Below, in pieces: positions 1-11,535 of a stretch of 64,000 nt of DNA. The stretch lies in assembly GCF_049243985.1 (NCBI RefSeq), contig NC_135381.1, positions 16,231,345 to 16,295,344 on the forward strand, in the 5' to 3' direction. The first letter of the stretch is position 1. Every line of letters begins with the position of its first letter. The stretch is from Paroedura picta. Its lineage: Eukaryota > Chordata > Lepidosauria > Squamata > Gekkonidae. The notes beneath the pieces were generated by a model. That model was not told the DNA's origin. It made no database searches and saw nothing but the letters and a program-made list of their open reading frames with translations. Both the position numbers and the translations under genes were made by a program.

Positions 1-232
1 CCCTGCACTATGCAGGACACTCACATCCCAATCACTCATCTACTGTAACTTGCCACCCCCTTAAGCCTTCACAGAATCAGCCTCTCCGTCAGATGGCTAT
101 TCAGCCTCTGTTTAAAAATTTCCAAAGATGGAGAACCCACCACCTCCCAAGGAAGCCTGTTCTACTAAGAAACCGCTCTAACTGTCAGGAACTTCTTTCA
201 GATGTTTAGACAGAATTTCCTTTTAATTAATT
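1..232 (-). mobile_element. CR1-like LINE 3' fragment
   Basis: The reverse strand matches the 3' part of the better preserved CR1-like LINE at 15330-16835, for example the stretch encoding a [13 protein letters not shown]-like block and the following non-coding tail. It is truncated at the window edge and stops where a hAT half-element begins. Confidence 0.7.
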
Positions 233-298
233 GCTGGCAGGGGCTCATGGGAATTGTAGTCCATGAACATCTGGAGGACCACAGGTTGACTACCCCTG
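233..298 (-). mobile_element. hAT-type palindromic MITE, one arm only
   Basis: This is a single arm of the short palindromic family seen complete at 7688-7813. It ends in ACTACCCCTG. The other arm is missing, so it is a broken copy. It contains the reverse of ACTACAATTCCCATGAG. Confidence 0.75.
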
Positions 299-3200
299 CA
301 ATAGACTGAAGAAGGCAATAGGGAGCATTTCTCTAGATATTCCATGCCAGTTATAAGTTACCTATAAGCAGCAGTGTGAATTCTAGGCAGGGCTTCAGTG
401 TAGCCCTCTCCAGTGGATGGCTAAGCCTTTTAACTACACTTCCTCTCCCACCCCCAAAGGTGAATCTCCAGTGCAGACATTAGACAAAACTACAGGACTG
501 TTTGTTCCAGGAAAATCTGACATTCTCTGAAGCTTATTAGGGATTCATTGATGAGACAACTGGTAATAGCAGACAAGCTACCCTGAAAGAGAAGTTCCGT
601 GTTCTGACCAGCCCTTGCAAATTGTGGCTGCTCTCCATTTGTACAAACAAGTCCCAGCCACCTGGTAACCAGCACAACACATAAAGTGATCAGGAACACT
701 GTCCTGCAATCAGCAGCACTCAGGTCTTTCTTGACAGATAAATCTCTGTGGGGAGGTAGAAGAGAGTCAAAAAACAACTCCTGAACCCCTTTGGCTACTG
801 GGACACTCATTTTCAGTGGCTTCACACATACACACACACCAGTACATCACAATACAGAATTACCTTTTCTGAGATCTGCAACTAAAGCCAAGAGATTTTC
901 TACCCAAACCCGTAGTGATGGCTAAGACTTGAACTCAAACCCACATCTCCTAGACTTCCCATCCAATCATGCCGGGCCTAAAAGGACATGGGTCATTGAA
1001 AAATTGTTCAGTGTTCCATTGCCAGCTGAGATGTGGCAGGCTAGCATGTTGTATAAAACTGGTTTGTTAGTGATGGCATTCTCTGTTTGTTAGTGATGGC
1101 ACCTCTGGCATTCTCTGTCCTACAAAGCAGCCCTCTCCCTCTCTGCTCTTTTCCAGACAAGGCACTGTTACTTCAGCCTTTGCCCTGGGTAAGACATGAC
1201 TACTTCTGTTTCTCTTCTGTACTTCTAGATGCTTGCAACTGATTTTGAATCCCACTTAACGTGCTTCCTGTTGTTTTTGGTTGTCCAGTTAGCTGATTTT
1301 TAGAATTCATGGAGAGTTTGTGGATTGTTTTTGGCTAATTCATTATGCATTGTAAATTACCTTAAAGGTCCCGTGTATAGATGGAATAGTAGAGTTAACA
1401 GATTTCAACAGGCCTCACTAAGAATATTCAATGATATCCAACAGAACAAAAGAACTACCCCATTCTTAAGTATCCAGCAATTCTTAGCCTCATGCAGAGC
1501 TCACATTTATGCCCTAGTGATGTAAACACACCCAAGGAAGAAAGCAAGGGGGAAATGAACATGAAAACAATCTGTAGACCCCCTGCAAAACTAGTTAAAC
1601 ACCCTCTCCCATGCCAAAAATCTCTCACAGCATCTTCAATGTTGAGAATACAGGGATTTTCCAAAAATCAGGTCATGTATTTTGAATTGATACATATGTT
1701 CCCCAAAAGCTTTAAACTCACAAAACAAAATACAAACTAGTTTACAGGCATAAATGCCAGGGCCCATAGTTTAATCTCTTAATTTTGTGGCAGGGACAGA
1801 CTTTCTTGACTGACTTTCAGCTTGCTTCAGCTACTTCTGCAACACCCCAGTAACCTTTTCAGAGAGACAACCACCCATCAAAATCCATCCGAAGAAGAAA
1901 CGATTGAAACATGAACGCTAAATAGCAGGAAGACAGATGCCTTCATTATCCTGGTGAAAAAGGTTACAGGAGCACAGGCACAAAACCCCAATTAAAATGC
2001 TGGCCTTTCTGTGCTGCAGTTCCCAGTCACAATAACAGAGCAAAACAGCCTGAGATTTTCAGCCCAGCGGGAGTGAAAAACACTCTGCGGTGGACATCCA
2101 GGAGCTGCAGACTCTAAAAAAAAAACTACACCCATTGAAATAATGCCATTTTAAAACAAAAACCTTTTGAATGCAAGGAGGGTTCTGTAGTTTCCACAAA
2201 CAGCCATTGCCCGCTCTGCAAAAATAGCTGGAATTGCCAAAAAGAAAAGCAATCTCCCCACAGATGTTCTCTTTGAGCAGCCAAACGCAAGGGGAGACTA
2301 CTTGGCTACTTTGCTTCCTCAGCAGTCTGCTTGTTCATACAGCAGCAAGAAGAACGTCTTACCTGAGCCGAGAGATAAATAAGGCATCCACACACAGGAC
2401 ATCAGGGGGCTCTCCAAGCAAACAGCAGCCTGTCCAGGACTAGTCTGCATCGTGTGCACAAACAAGCATTTTATTCGGAGTCCGTTCAGCGCAAACTCTT
2501 CTGGGTTCTCACAGCGAGGCAGCCCAGCCAGTCAGTTGCATGCAGTATTGATAAAACGGTCCTGGGTGCCAATTTGGCAAGAATTCTTCAGTGCTTCCTT
2601 CCAGCACCAGCTGCTCTCCTCAGCTGAGCCACCGGCTGCTCATCTGCAGCCCCCGAACTTCATGTCCTGCCTCAGTTTTCCAAGAAACTTCAGGGCACCT
2701 GCAAGCAGCAAGCCGGACAACCTAAAAAAAACCAACAACAACCTGGTGGCTCACAAGTCACAGGGCCTTTGCTCCACTGTCAGCAGATAATGCCCCAGTA
2801 GTGAACTTTCCCTTGCTTAACCACTTCCCTGCTGCAGAACAGCTGGGGAGCAATTCTACACCCACAAGGACAACAGAGGAACAGAATGCAGCCCTCCTAG
2901 CACAGGTTTCCTGTTTTAACCAGCAGCAGCTCTGCAGGGTCCCAGGTGGAGTCCTGCTCTCAGAGAGTATTTTAATGGAAGATGCTGAGGATTGAATCCA
3001 GAACCTTTGCATAAGAGGTGCTGGAAGCTGAAGATACTTTACCACTAAGTTGCATCCCCTCATCCCCTTCCAATCTCCCCCCCCCCCCCCCCGGCCTGGA
3101 ATTACCCTTTTTGACCCAGTTGCATGGTCCCATTTTATTAACAAGCAAAGCTAAAAAAAATTGCACTTAGATCACTGCATGATACAAACTCTCTGTATAT

Positions 3201-3880
3201 TTCCGCATTCACTTACCCGAGCGGGTCTGAAAAGCACGCATCTCCTACATTCTTCTGTGTAAAACAAACCCTACACCTCTTGAAGGGTAGGGCTTGTTTG
3301 AGCTCATTTACTCAATAGAAAATATGGATCCCAGTGGTCCAGGAAGGATGTGCAGAAGCTGCTGTGGGTGGATGAACCCAGAGAGAGGAGGCAAGCCTAT
3401 TCTAATCAAAAGCCTGTGGCCATGGCCCATGGAGGTGCTCAACCAGATGTCTGTGGGATATGCCTCCTTATAGGCCCTGTTGCTGGAGATCCCAGACTGT
3501 TTCATTTTAAAATTGCAGCTACAAGGGATAGGAACCCTGGACCATCTTCTGCATGCACTCTCCCACTCAGCTCTCGTCCTTCTGGGGGCAGGGAGGAACG
3601 TGTAATAAGGATGCCAACTGATTACTGGAGGAGGATACCTAAGGTGCTCCTGTGCTTTTAACAGTAGCTCAATCAGGAGAATTAGCAAGGGATTCTCTCC
3701 ACACACCGCGCCAAGGGATGGAGATGAGCACCATGGACCTCCTTAGGTCTGCAGATGTTTGCTAGTAACAGCACAAGCACAGAGGGCAGTTCAAAATTTG
3801 GCAACATGTTACTACGTATATCGGTTTAGCTGGAAATCCATCGGAACACCATGGGATTTAACCCTAAAAAGGACAAATTT
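299..3880. other. Intergenic, no gene recognised
   Basis: No coding exon is recognisable on either strand. The stretch holds a probable SINE near 2.9-3.07 kb, a poly-C run at about 3077-3092 and a short local duplication near 1068-1110. A good minus-strand donor (GTAAGTGAAT) near 3215 could end a 5' exon of a gene lying to the left. PXN is the human neighbour of SIRT4, but nothing here proves that. Confidence 0.5.
2920..3068 (-). mobile_element. Degraded tRNA-derived SINE
   Basis: The reverse strand shows a tRNA-like head with a B-box-like GGATTCAATCC and an A-box-like TTAGTGGTAAAGTATC. It is diverged and has no clear target duplication. Confidence 0.4.
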
Positions 3881-4260
3881 GCCGGTGTGGTCCCGGTCCT
3901 TTGCAGCGGCCGTTCCAGAATGCCGAAAGCTCCGCAGAACACGGCGCCCCCTGTGATGTCACAGCGCTCCTTCTCCGGAGTTGCAAAACCTCCCTGCTCA
4001 AAGAAATAGCGAAGTTGACTTGCGGCACGACCGAGCGCAGGCTGACTGCAGCTTTTCAGGCGATGGATTCTGGGAGATGTAGTTTTCCCTGCAAGAGCCC
4101 TCCCCTGCATTTCCCAGCACCCCTGTGGCCGGGCTGCTTACCGCAGAGGTCAGGCGTAGTTTGGGGTGTGCAAACAGAGGTGAGTATGACTCGCGAGGCG
4201 ACCATATGGCGGGCGTGCAAGCTCGTCGCTACGGTTTAGAGAGCCCGTTCTTGGATAGAG
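3880..4260. promoter_or_regulatory. GC/CpG-rich SIRT4 promoter and non-coding first exon
   Basis: CpG dinucleotides are dense here compared with the AT-rich surroundings. A good donor, GAG followed by GTGAGTAT, ends a likely non-coding exon at 4179. The next strong acceptor, TTTCTCCACAG at 5097, leads into the exon with the SIRT4 start codon. A CRE-like TGATGTCA and an ACTACA-type site lie in the block. The transcription start was not determined. Confidence 0.6.
4065..4086 (-). promoter_or_regulatory. ZNF143/THAP11-type ACTACA-TCCCA motif
   Basis: The reverse strand reads ACTACATCTCCCAGAATCC. This fits the promoter motif bound by ZNF143 and THAP11 (ACTACAnnTCCCA). It lies about 100 bp upstream of the predicted first-exon donor, which suits a core-promoter site of SIRT4. 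Binding is inferred. Confidence 0.6.
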
Positions 4261-4303
4261 GCGCTCAGATGCCTGAGAGCTTCCAAGAGCGTGTTTTAGG
4301 GAA

Positions 4304-4581
4304 GGTAAAGGTAAAGGCATCCCCTGTGCAAGCACCGAGTCACGTCTGACCCTTGGGGTGACGCCCTCTAGCGTTTTCATGGCAGACTCAATACGGGGTG
4401 GTTTGCCAGTGCCTTCCCCAGTCATTACCATTTACCCCCCAGCAAGCTGGGTACTCATTTTACCGACCTCGGAAGGATGGAAGGCTGAGTCAACCTTGAG
4501 CCGGCTGCTGGGATCGAACTCCCAGCCTCATGGGCAAAGCTTTCAGACAGCTACCTTACCACTCTGCGCCACAAGAGGCTC
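4304..4581 (-). mobile_element. tRNA-derived SINE (family S1) with 12-bp target duplication
   Basis: The reverse strand begins AGAGCCTCTTGTGGCGCAG, has a B-box-like GTTCGATCCC, and ends in CCTTTACC repeats. The flanks carry a perfect direct repeat, TGTTTTAGGGAA (4292-4303 and 4582-4593), as expected for LINE-driven insertion. It lies in SIRT4 intron 1. Other copies are at 35058, 35696 and 40849. Confidence 0.85.
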
Positions 4582-5110
4582 TGTTTTAGGGAAAGAGGCC
4601 ATTAATTGTCCTCGCAAGGGCAGCCCCGGATTCTTATCGGGATTCACACTGAAATCCTATGCGTCCCTTCTGCTTGGATATAAAACCCATTGATCCCAGC
4701 GGGGCTGATGTCTGAGGCTAAGCAGGAAAGTTCAGGATCACTTCCCATAATTAGAATTTTTACTCCCAATACCAGCCAGGAATCTCCTGTTCTTGGTCTT
4801 GGAGCCCACCCAATTTTAGACTTGCTTATCTCTGACTATACTTTTGTTATAAAGCAAGAGGAGAATTTTACTGGTGTAACTCCAAGCATATAAACACTGT
4901 GCTTCCTTTGCTATGTCACTACAAGTTTAGGAAGACTTTTAAGGGTAGCTATTCAGGCTTTCTCCAGATTTTAACATTAGATTATGTATCAGAATATGTA
5001 TAGCTACAGAACAAGGAGAAGGGTCATTTTTAAGGCACGTAGCTTTACAGTGGTTCTTTTGATGCTGGGCATCTGTACCTTCGCACTTTCTCCACAGACT
5101 ACTCCACTCC

Positions 5111-5188
5111 ATGCCAGGAGTCTGCACTGTCATGACCTGTCGCGTGGCCTTGGAATATGTGGAGAAACTTTTCTCAAGGCGATTCTGA
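5111..5188 (+). promoter_or_regulatory. Upstream ORF in SIRT4 5' UTR
   Basis: If the acceptor at 5097 is used, the leader contains a 25-codon ORF from 5111. A second upstream ATG near 5212 reads out of frame past the SIRT4 start to 5391. Both could lower initiation at the SIRT4 ATG. Their use is untested. Confidence 0.4.
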
Positions 5189-5242
5189 AACAGCCCTGCT
5201 TTGAGCGTCAGATGTCACCCATCATCTCTGGTCATAACCTAG

Positions 5243-8200
5243 ATGCATGCAGGTGTGGTCAGCACCTTGAAGGCTCTCAAAGGATGCAGAGTCCTTGGCC
5301 TTCAACCTCTCTGTTCCTACTCAACGGCCAAGGCTGCCCAAACTCATGCCTTCGTTCCAGCCAGTCTTCCCCCAGAACCCCTGGAAGTTAAAAAGCTGCA
5401 AGACTTCATTTTTTCCTCCCGGAGGTTGTTTGTCATCACTGGAGCTGGAATTTCTACTGAGTCTGGAATCCCAGACTATCGCTCTGAAGGTGTGGGCCTT
5501 TATGCCAGGACAGACAGGCGGCCGATCCAGCATGCTGAGTTTCTCCGAAGCTCCCGTGCCCGGCAGCGGTACTGGGCCAGAAACTTTGTGGGCTGGCCAC
5601 AGTTTTCTTCTTACCAGCCAAACACGGCACATCTGGCTCTGAGGGAATGGGAGATGCTGGGGAAGTTGCACTGGTTGGTGACTCAGAATGTAGATGCCCT
5701 TCATGTGAAGGCTGGAAGTCAGCGTCTGACAGAGCTACATGGCAGCACACACAGGTTTGTGGGTTACACAGAGTCTTGCTCCAAGGGGAGGGGAGTTGAC
5801 TGTGGCCCAGTGCAGGGGTAGTCAACCTGTGGTCCTCCAGATGTTCATGGACTACAATTCCCATAAGCCCCTGCCAGCAAACGCTACCCCTGGCCTAGTG
5901 GCTAGGGTATTATAGTATGACCAGATCACTTGGTGACTGTCAATCCTCTGTTGAGTTCCCAATAAACAGATCCATTTTAAATAAGAAATCTCTTCATTGA
6001 AGAAAACGGCAAACAGAACCAAGCTGTTCCGCCAGAGCTGTGGTTGAGGCCAGGTATAAAAATCAATAGTGGCCTTCCTGCTTGAGAACCCATCCACCAG
6101 CAGAAGCTCCTCCAAGCTCTGACAAGCCTCAGAAAGGTGTGAACTATTGTTAAGAGTGGATGGTTCAATTGTATAAAGTTTTTATTAATGTTTTTCTTAA
6201 TTTTGTATGATTATTCTGAAGTGTGTGGTTACCTGCCCTGAGCTGACCGGGGAACAGTCAGATAGAAATAAAAATGTATTGATATATTACTAAGGGCCAA
6301 GCCCGTTGCATTCAGGAATACAGTGGGCGCTATACTGGGGGGGGGGGAAGAACTCTGAGGATGGCCTCCCCCTCCCCCAGGACCTGGAAAGGCAGCAGGT
6401 AGCTGTTATGGAACTCACTGTCAGGGTCAGCTCTTATGCAGCAAGGATCTGCAGCCTCTGAGCCTGGGAGGGAAGTGGAAGGAGGAGGGGGTGGTCAGGG
6501 GTGGAGGACAGAAGGCGATTGGCTGGTCACTGGAAAGACAGGCAAGCTGATTGGAGGAGGAAGCACTCAGGGGTGGGACAGTCGCCCTGAGTGGATGTTA
6601 AGCGCTGGCACTTAAGCCATGAGACATGCTCCTCCTCCAAGCCCTTCCCAGAAATATATTATGTGAAACAGATTATGATTATGATGATACATCATACTTG
6701 CAGGTGGACATGGGCACTGAAGGAGAGAGAATTCTAAGCATGTGTTAGGAAAACCTTGCATCCTACCTAGTCTATTTCTGAATCCCACTAGGGGTAAATG
6801 TACCACCAGCTGAGAACCACTAGACAATTTTCATATTCTCTCTGTCATGCAGGGTGTTATGCCTCAGCTGTGGAGAGCAGATGCCCCGTGCTGAGCTGCA
6901 GGAACTCTTTGAAGCCTTGAACCCCACCTGGAGAGCCGAAGCACAGGGAGTGGCCCCTGATGGGGATGTCTTCTTGACAGAAGAGCAAGTGCAGAATTTC
7001 CACGTCCCCTCTTGCAATAAGTGTAGTGGCCACCTTAAGCCGGATGTGACATTCTTTGGGGATATAGTCAGCAGGGAGAAAGTTGACTTTGTGTACCAGC
7101 GTCTGGCAGAATCCGACTCTGTCCTTGTGTTAGGATCTTCATTGCAGGTATGACATAGTGGATTGTTGGCATATTGTAGTTGTGTATGTGTGATGGGGGA
7201 GGGAGAATGTATTACTCAACAAACCCCAGTTCATAGTGACATGTCAAACTGGTCATGCAGTACTTGGGATCATGCAGTACTTGGGATCCTTGAGCAGGGT
7301 TTTTTTTTCACATATTCAGAGCATACAACAGCCCTATTTATGGCTTGGTCTCTTTTGAGAACCAGAATCATACAGCTGGAAGCCACCTCCAGGGTTACTT
7401 AGTCGAGCCCCCTGCACAATGCAGGAACTCACAACTACCTGCCCACCCACTCACAATCTGCCTAAATTCATCAGATCAGCATTTCTGTCAGATGATTATC
7501 TAGTCTCTGTTTAAAAACTTTCAAAGAAGGAGAACTCACCACCTCCCGAGGAAGCCTGTTCCACTGAGGAACTGCTCTGTCAGGAACTTCTGGATGTTTA
7601 GCCAAAAAATATTTTGAATTAATTTCAATCCACTGGTTCTGGTTTGAACTGGGGCAACAGAAAACAACTCTACTCCATCGTCTATATCAGGGGTAGTCAA
7701 CCTGTGGTCCTCCAGATGTCCATGGACTACAATTCCCATGGGCGTCTGCTGGCAGGGACTCATGGGAATTGTAGTCCATGGACATCTGGAGGACCACAGG
7801 TTGACTACCCTTGGTCTATATGACAGCCCTTCAAGTATTTGAAGATAGTTATAATATCACCTCTTAATCATCTCTCCAGGCTAAACAGACCAAACTGCCT
7901 AACCAGAGCAGAGCAAAGTGGTAACATCACTTCGTGTGATCTGGACTCTATACTTCTTTTAATGCAGTCCCAAATCCCATTTGCCTTTTCAGCTACCACG
8001 TCACATTGCTGACTTATGTTCAGTGTATGGTATACTAAGATCCCCAGATCCTTTTCACATTTACTACTGCCAAGACAAGTCTCACCCATCCTATAGTGAT
8101 ACATTTGATTAAGAGGTGATTTTTCCTACCTAAATGCAGTGCTTTACATTTTTCACTATTAAAATATTTTAAATTAATTTCACCCACTATTCCAGCCTGT

Positions 8201-8559
8201 CAAGATCATCCTGTATCCTGATTCTGTCTTCTGGTGTGTTCTCTACCCCTCCCAGTTTAATATCATCTGCAAATTTAATAAGCATCCCCTCTATTCCTTC
8301 ATCCAAATAATTTATGTTTGGGTTCTTATACACTTGACTGCTATAAGCTTTCATTAGACTTCCCTCCTTGGGCTGTGAAATGGATTGTCAGTTTGTATCC
8401 CGACAGGTGTACTCAGCTTACAAATTTGCCCTTGCGGCCCATGACAGGAAGCTACCAATCGCCATAGTTAATATTGGGCCAACAAGGTCAGATCACCTTG
8501 CGGTTCTGAAGCTGAATTCTCGTTGTGGAGAGCTTCTGCCCTTGATTGTCATCCAGTGA
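5243..8559 (+). CDS. SIRT4: SIRT4, mitochondrial NAD-dependent sirtuin
   Basis: Three coding exons (5243-5754, 6853-7147, 8407-8559) join in frame at AG/GT borders to give 319 residues; human SIRT4 has 314. SIRT4 is a mitochondrial sirtuin with ADP-ribosylating and deacylating activity that restrains glutamate dehydrogenase and fuel use. Visible parts are a basic, acid-poor N-terminus (about 1-35) suited to mitochondrial import, the NAD-binding GAGIS at 67-71, QNVDAL at 148, catalytic His166 in LHG, the zinc cysteines C174, C177, C225 and C228, and the C-terminal [12 protein letters not shown] lies immediately upstream of and in frame with the chosen ATG, so no longer N-terminus is possible without another exon. 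I see no disabling change. Introns hold SINE, MITE and LINE insertions. Confidence 0.96.
5813..5892. mobile_element. hAT-type palindromic MITE, internally deleted
   Basis: It starts CAGGGGTAGTC and ends ACCCCTG. The 8-bp flanks GCCCAGTG and GCCTAGTG match at 7 of 8 positions. Only the left arm and the extreme right end remain. It lies just inside SIRT4 coding intron 1. Confidence 0.85.
6220..6660. repeat. LINE-like tail and unclassified GC-rich repeat
   Basis: An L2-like tail (CTGCCCTGAGCTGACCGGGG through AATAAAAATG, 6225-6282) is followed by a G-rich segment of unknown type. No reading frame is convincing. It lies in a SIRT4 intron. Confidence 0.3.
7358..8330 (-). mobile_element. CR1-like LINE 3' part, interrupted by a MITE
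   Basis: The reverse strand encodes diverged pieces matching the C-terminal RT region of CR1 elements (LGLFSLE, MGETCLG, DLGILV) and the non-coding tail. The hAT MITE at 7688-7813 splits it, so the LINE is older than the MITE. It is 5'-truncated and broken. Confidence 0.8.
7688..7813. mobile_element. hAT-type palindromic MITE, complete, 8-bp target duplication
   Basis: Two near-complementary arms run from CAGGGGTAGTC to GACTACCCTTG. The flanks are a perfect 8-bp duplication, GTCTATAT (7680-7687 and 7814-7821), diagnostic of hAT insertion. Both arms contain ACTACAATTCCCA. It sits inside the LINE at 7358-8330. Confidence 0.93.
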
Positions 8560-9490
8560 TCCAAATCCACATCCAGAGAAGCAATCAACTAAAGGTAAGT
8601 ACTTGCGTACCACATTTCCTTTATTAATTGTACCCGCTGAAAAGTTGACTGCCCAAGCACCTGTTTAGGGGCTATATTCTCACTTTTTGAAGGTAATTAT
8701 GTCTCTATCTATTCTGAAGTGGAGACTGGGAATTTAATAAGATTTGGGTCATCCGAGGTCCAACCTGTTCAAAAAATGAGGACCACTGCAAAATAACCTT
8801 ACCAAGTAGGGGCTGCTGTCCTGTATGCCTGTATGTAGGAACTGCACTGCATGACTTCAAGAATGTATTTCCTACCTCTATTAACTAACATAGGGATTGT
8901 GCATATGTGGCACAATGAAGCCATAGAATTCCTCTTTCTGATCATTTTGGCTTTCCTTAAAGATAGTGAGAAAGAGAGCGCTAAATTCCTAACTGTGGTA
9001 TCAGAATAAGAGCTTGAAGCTTTGGGGGATCCTTATTACTCATTTTCCCTTCCTCAGTACCAACACAAGAAGAATTAATTAAGCAAGAGAGTAAAAATTG
9101 GAGAATAAACTATGCAAAGTAAGTAGATCATGAGTGTCTAAGAGTGGTAGAGCTCAGGATTTCTGGCTGTGAAAGCGGAGTTACTTGAGTGCTTTTTCTT
9201 TTTTAGTGCATAGTCTGCCTAGCCCTGGCTTTTAATGTTTTAGGAATACTGAATGGACAGCCACACGCCAATCATGTGGAAGCTGTTTTTGGCAGAAAGC
9301 CCACAAGCAGAAACAGAAGATTCGGGGATCAATTTTGGAAAAAGATTGCATAACATCTGTGGTCTGTGTAGCACCAGGCTTGTAGTAGGAGTGGATAACT
9401 GCTTTCAAATTATGGATTGTTATTATTTGGATGATCTTATTTCTGTGTGAAAAACCTTGAGTTCAATAAAATGAAATTCGATCTTTTCCC
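8560..9490 (+). other. SIRT4 3' UTR, probably spliced
   Basis: A strong donor, AAAG followed by GTAAGTAC, lies at 8594, and an acceptor, CCCTTCCTCAG, ends at 9057, which would remove a 464-bp intron from the UTR. A poly(A) signal AATAAA lies at 9465-9470. The stop codon is about 34 nt before the junction, too close to trigger nonsense-mediated decay under the 50-nt rule. Confidence 0.5.
9465..9470 (+). terminator. SIRT4 poly(A) signal
   Basis: An AATAAA hexamer lies downstream of the SIRT4 stop codon and is the first canonical one found on this strand after it. Confidence 0.6.
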
Positions 9491-9878
9491 TGTCCTGGGT
9501 ATTTATTACTAATTTTGTGAGTTTTAATGCTGCTTTCCTATAAGATGACTTACAGGATGGTATACCATTGAAAGAAATCCAGTAAAATAGGTAAAATGAA
9601 AAAAAAATTAAACAGATTTCCATAAAACACAATACATGTCAAAAGCAATGCCAGAGCTAGAAGCACAATTAAGCAAGACAGGCTTCTCCTAGCACTTAGG
9701 CAATTATCATAAAAGGACTGGGATGAAATGCAGTAAGGCAAGGCTTGTATGCCATGGTCCTGTTTGCACAAAAAGTTTCATGGTTCGCTTGGTGTTTATT
9801 ATATTTACAAAGTTTGAGAATGTCCACAGAAGGAAAATTCACTCAGATTCAGTGACCCTGAATTGCATGCTTTTAAAA

Positions 9879-10152
9879 AGCCAACTTGGTGTAGTGGTTA
9901 GGAGTGCCAACTTCTTATTTGGAGCCAGGTTTGATTCCCCCTCCTCTGCATGCCGCCAGCTGGGTGATCTTGGGCTCGCCACAGCACTGAGAAAGCTGTT
10001 CTGACCGAGTAGTATCATTAGGGCTCTCTCAGCCTCACCCACATCACAGGGTGTCTGTTGTGGGGGTGGCGATTGGAAGCCGCTTTGAGACTCCTTCGGA
10101 TAGAGAAAAGCAGCATATAAGAACCAACTCTTCTATCTATCTATCTGTCTTT
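9879..10152 (+). mobile_element. tRNA-derived SINE (family S2, Sauria/ACA-SINE2-like)
   Basis: The A-box-like TGGTGTAGTGGTTAGGAGTG and B-box-like GGTTTGATTCCC are clear. The body (CTTGGGCTCGCCACAGCACT, CAGGGTGTCTGTTGTGG) recurs seven times in the window. It ends in CTAT microsatellite repeats. Confidence 0.85.
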
Positions 10153-11334
10153 TTCCTTTACCAATATTAAAGGCCTAGAGGAAAGGTTAATAGCTACATT
10201 CCCTTGTGAATGGTTCTGCTGTGCTTGTGAAAACTCTGCTCACTTTCCTCAGAAGCTGTCCTATAAGTACATTTAGCCTGCCTGACTAAATAAGGATGTT
10301 TAACAGAAACACCTTCTCCTGAGGTGGAAGATCTATCTGATAACTCCTCTGTTTCTTCAAATGTTCTGTCTGCAGATGAAACTCGTTTTTTTTTTTATTT
10401 TGGGTGAAGTTTGTGTTATCCACAGTATATATTGTGCCTTGCATAATCTCTAGAGTCCCTAGAGAGTTTGTTGGCTTTGATCTCATTAAGTTCCTCTGAA
10501 AATTGTTTGGTGTAATTATCTGGTTCTTCTGGTTATGCTAATATAAGTGTTGCCGAAACTGTTTGTTCTCAGCTTGCTAGCCAAAGCATTGTTCCAAATC
10601 TATGTGCAATCTTTTTCATGTCATAAAGGCAAACCTTCGTGGGAGGGTAATAATAAAAGGTGGGGGGACAGTTTCATTTCTTTGAGGACATATAATGGAC
10701 ATGCATCACAGAGGCATAATTGACTAGTCCCCTAGTGACACTGATTAATACAGAGCCTGGTGGGTTCATGTAAATCTTTGAATGGTCCACTATTCCAGAG
10801 CAGCTGCCACCACCTTGGATATGGCTCTGGAGATACAGTCAGAACCTTACTAATCATACTGAATCATGCTACATAGAGAAATATTGCTAAGGTTCCATAC
10901 TGATCAAAATTATTTCCAGAGTCCAATCTGACAATTGATTCCAGCACCTCATCTTGCTCAGGATTGTCGAGTCTGCATTGGGAAATTCTTATATATTTGA
11001 GAACAGAGTCTGGGGAGGGCAGAGTGTGTGGAAAGGGGAGGCATGTCAGCAAGGATGTGATGCCACAGAGTCCACCTTCCAGCCGTTTTCTCCAGAGGAA
11101 ATGGTCTCTGTAGCCGGGAGATCAGTTCCAGGCCAACTCAGGGTCCCGCCCCATCCACCAACCAATTTTTATTACATGTTGTAGTTTAGTTTATGTGATA
11201 TTGCTTGAATGTTCATAGGGCACAGAACTCAAACACTGAAACATGAGCTGTTCTGTTTCTCTCAGGCTGAAACTACATGCGACGTTTGTGATCCTCAGTT
11301 GGATTCCGCACCATGTTATTTAGTTGCAGAAACA

Positions 11335-11535
11335 AGTAAAGGAGGGAGGGGCTGAGCATCTGCTTCGCATGTAGAAGGCCCCAGATCAGTTCCCAGCATC
11401 TCCCATTTCAAGGATCTGGCAGTGAATGATGTGAAAGACCTCTGCCTGAGATCCCGGAGAACCACTTCCAGTATGAGTAGACAATACGGTTCTTGATCGA
11501 CCAAGGATCTGATTCAGAATAAGGCAGCTTCATGT
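11335..11535 (+). mobile_element. tRNA-derived SINE (family S4)
   Basis: A tRNA-like head (GAGCATCTGCTTCGCATGTA with a decayed B box) is followed by a body with GATGTGAAAGACCTCTGCCT and AAGGCAGCTTCATGTGT. It is recognisable as a dispersed lizard SINE. No target duplication was found. Confidence 0.6.

Noticed and set aside
3308-3706. A minus-strand frame with MCGENPLLILLIELLLKAQ, considered as a signal peptide
   Set aside because: No splice sites or known family fit, and the plus strand is equally open.
4984-5391. A 135-codon plus-strand frame upstream of SIRT4
   Set aside because: Its start lies in intron 1 and it overlaps SIRT4 in another frame. I keep it only as a possible upstream ORF from 5212.
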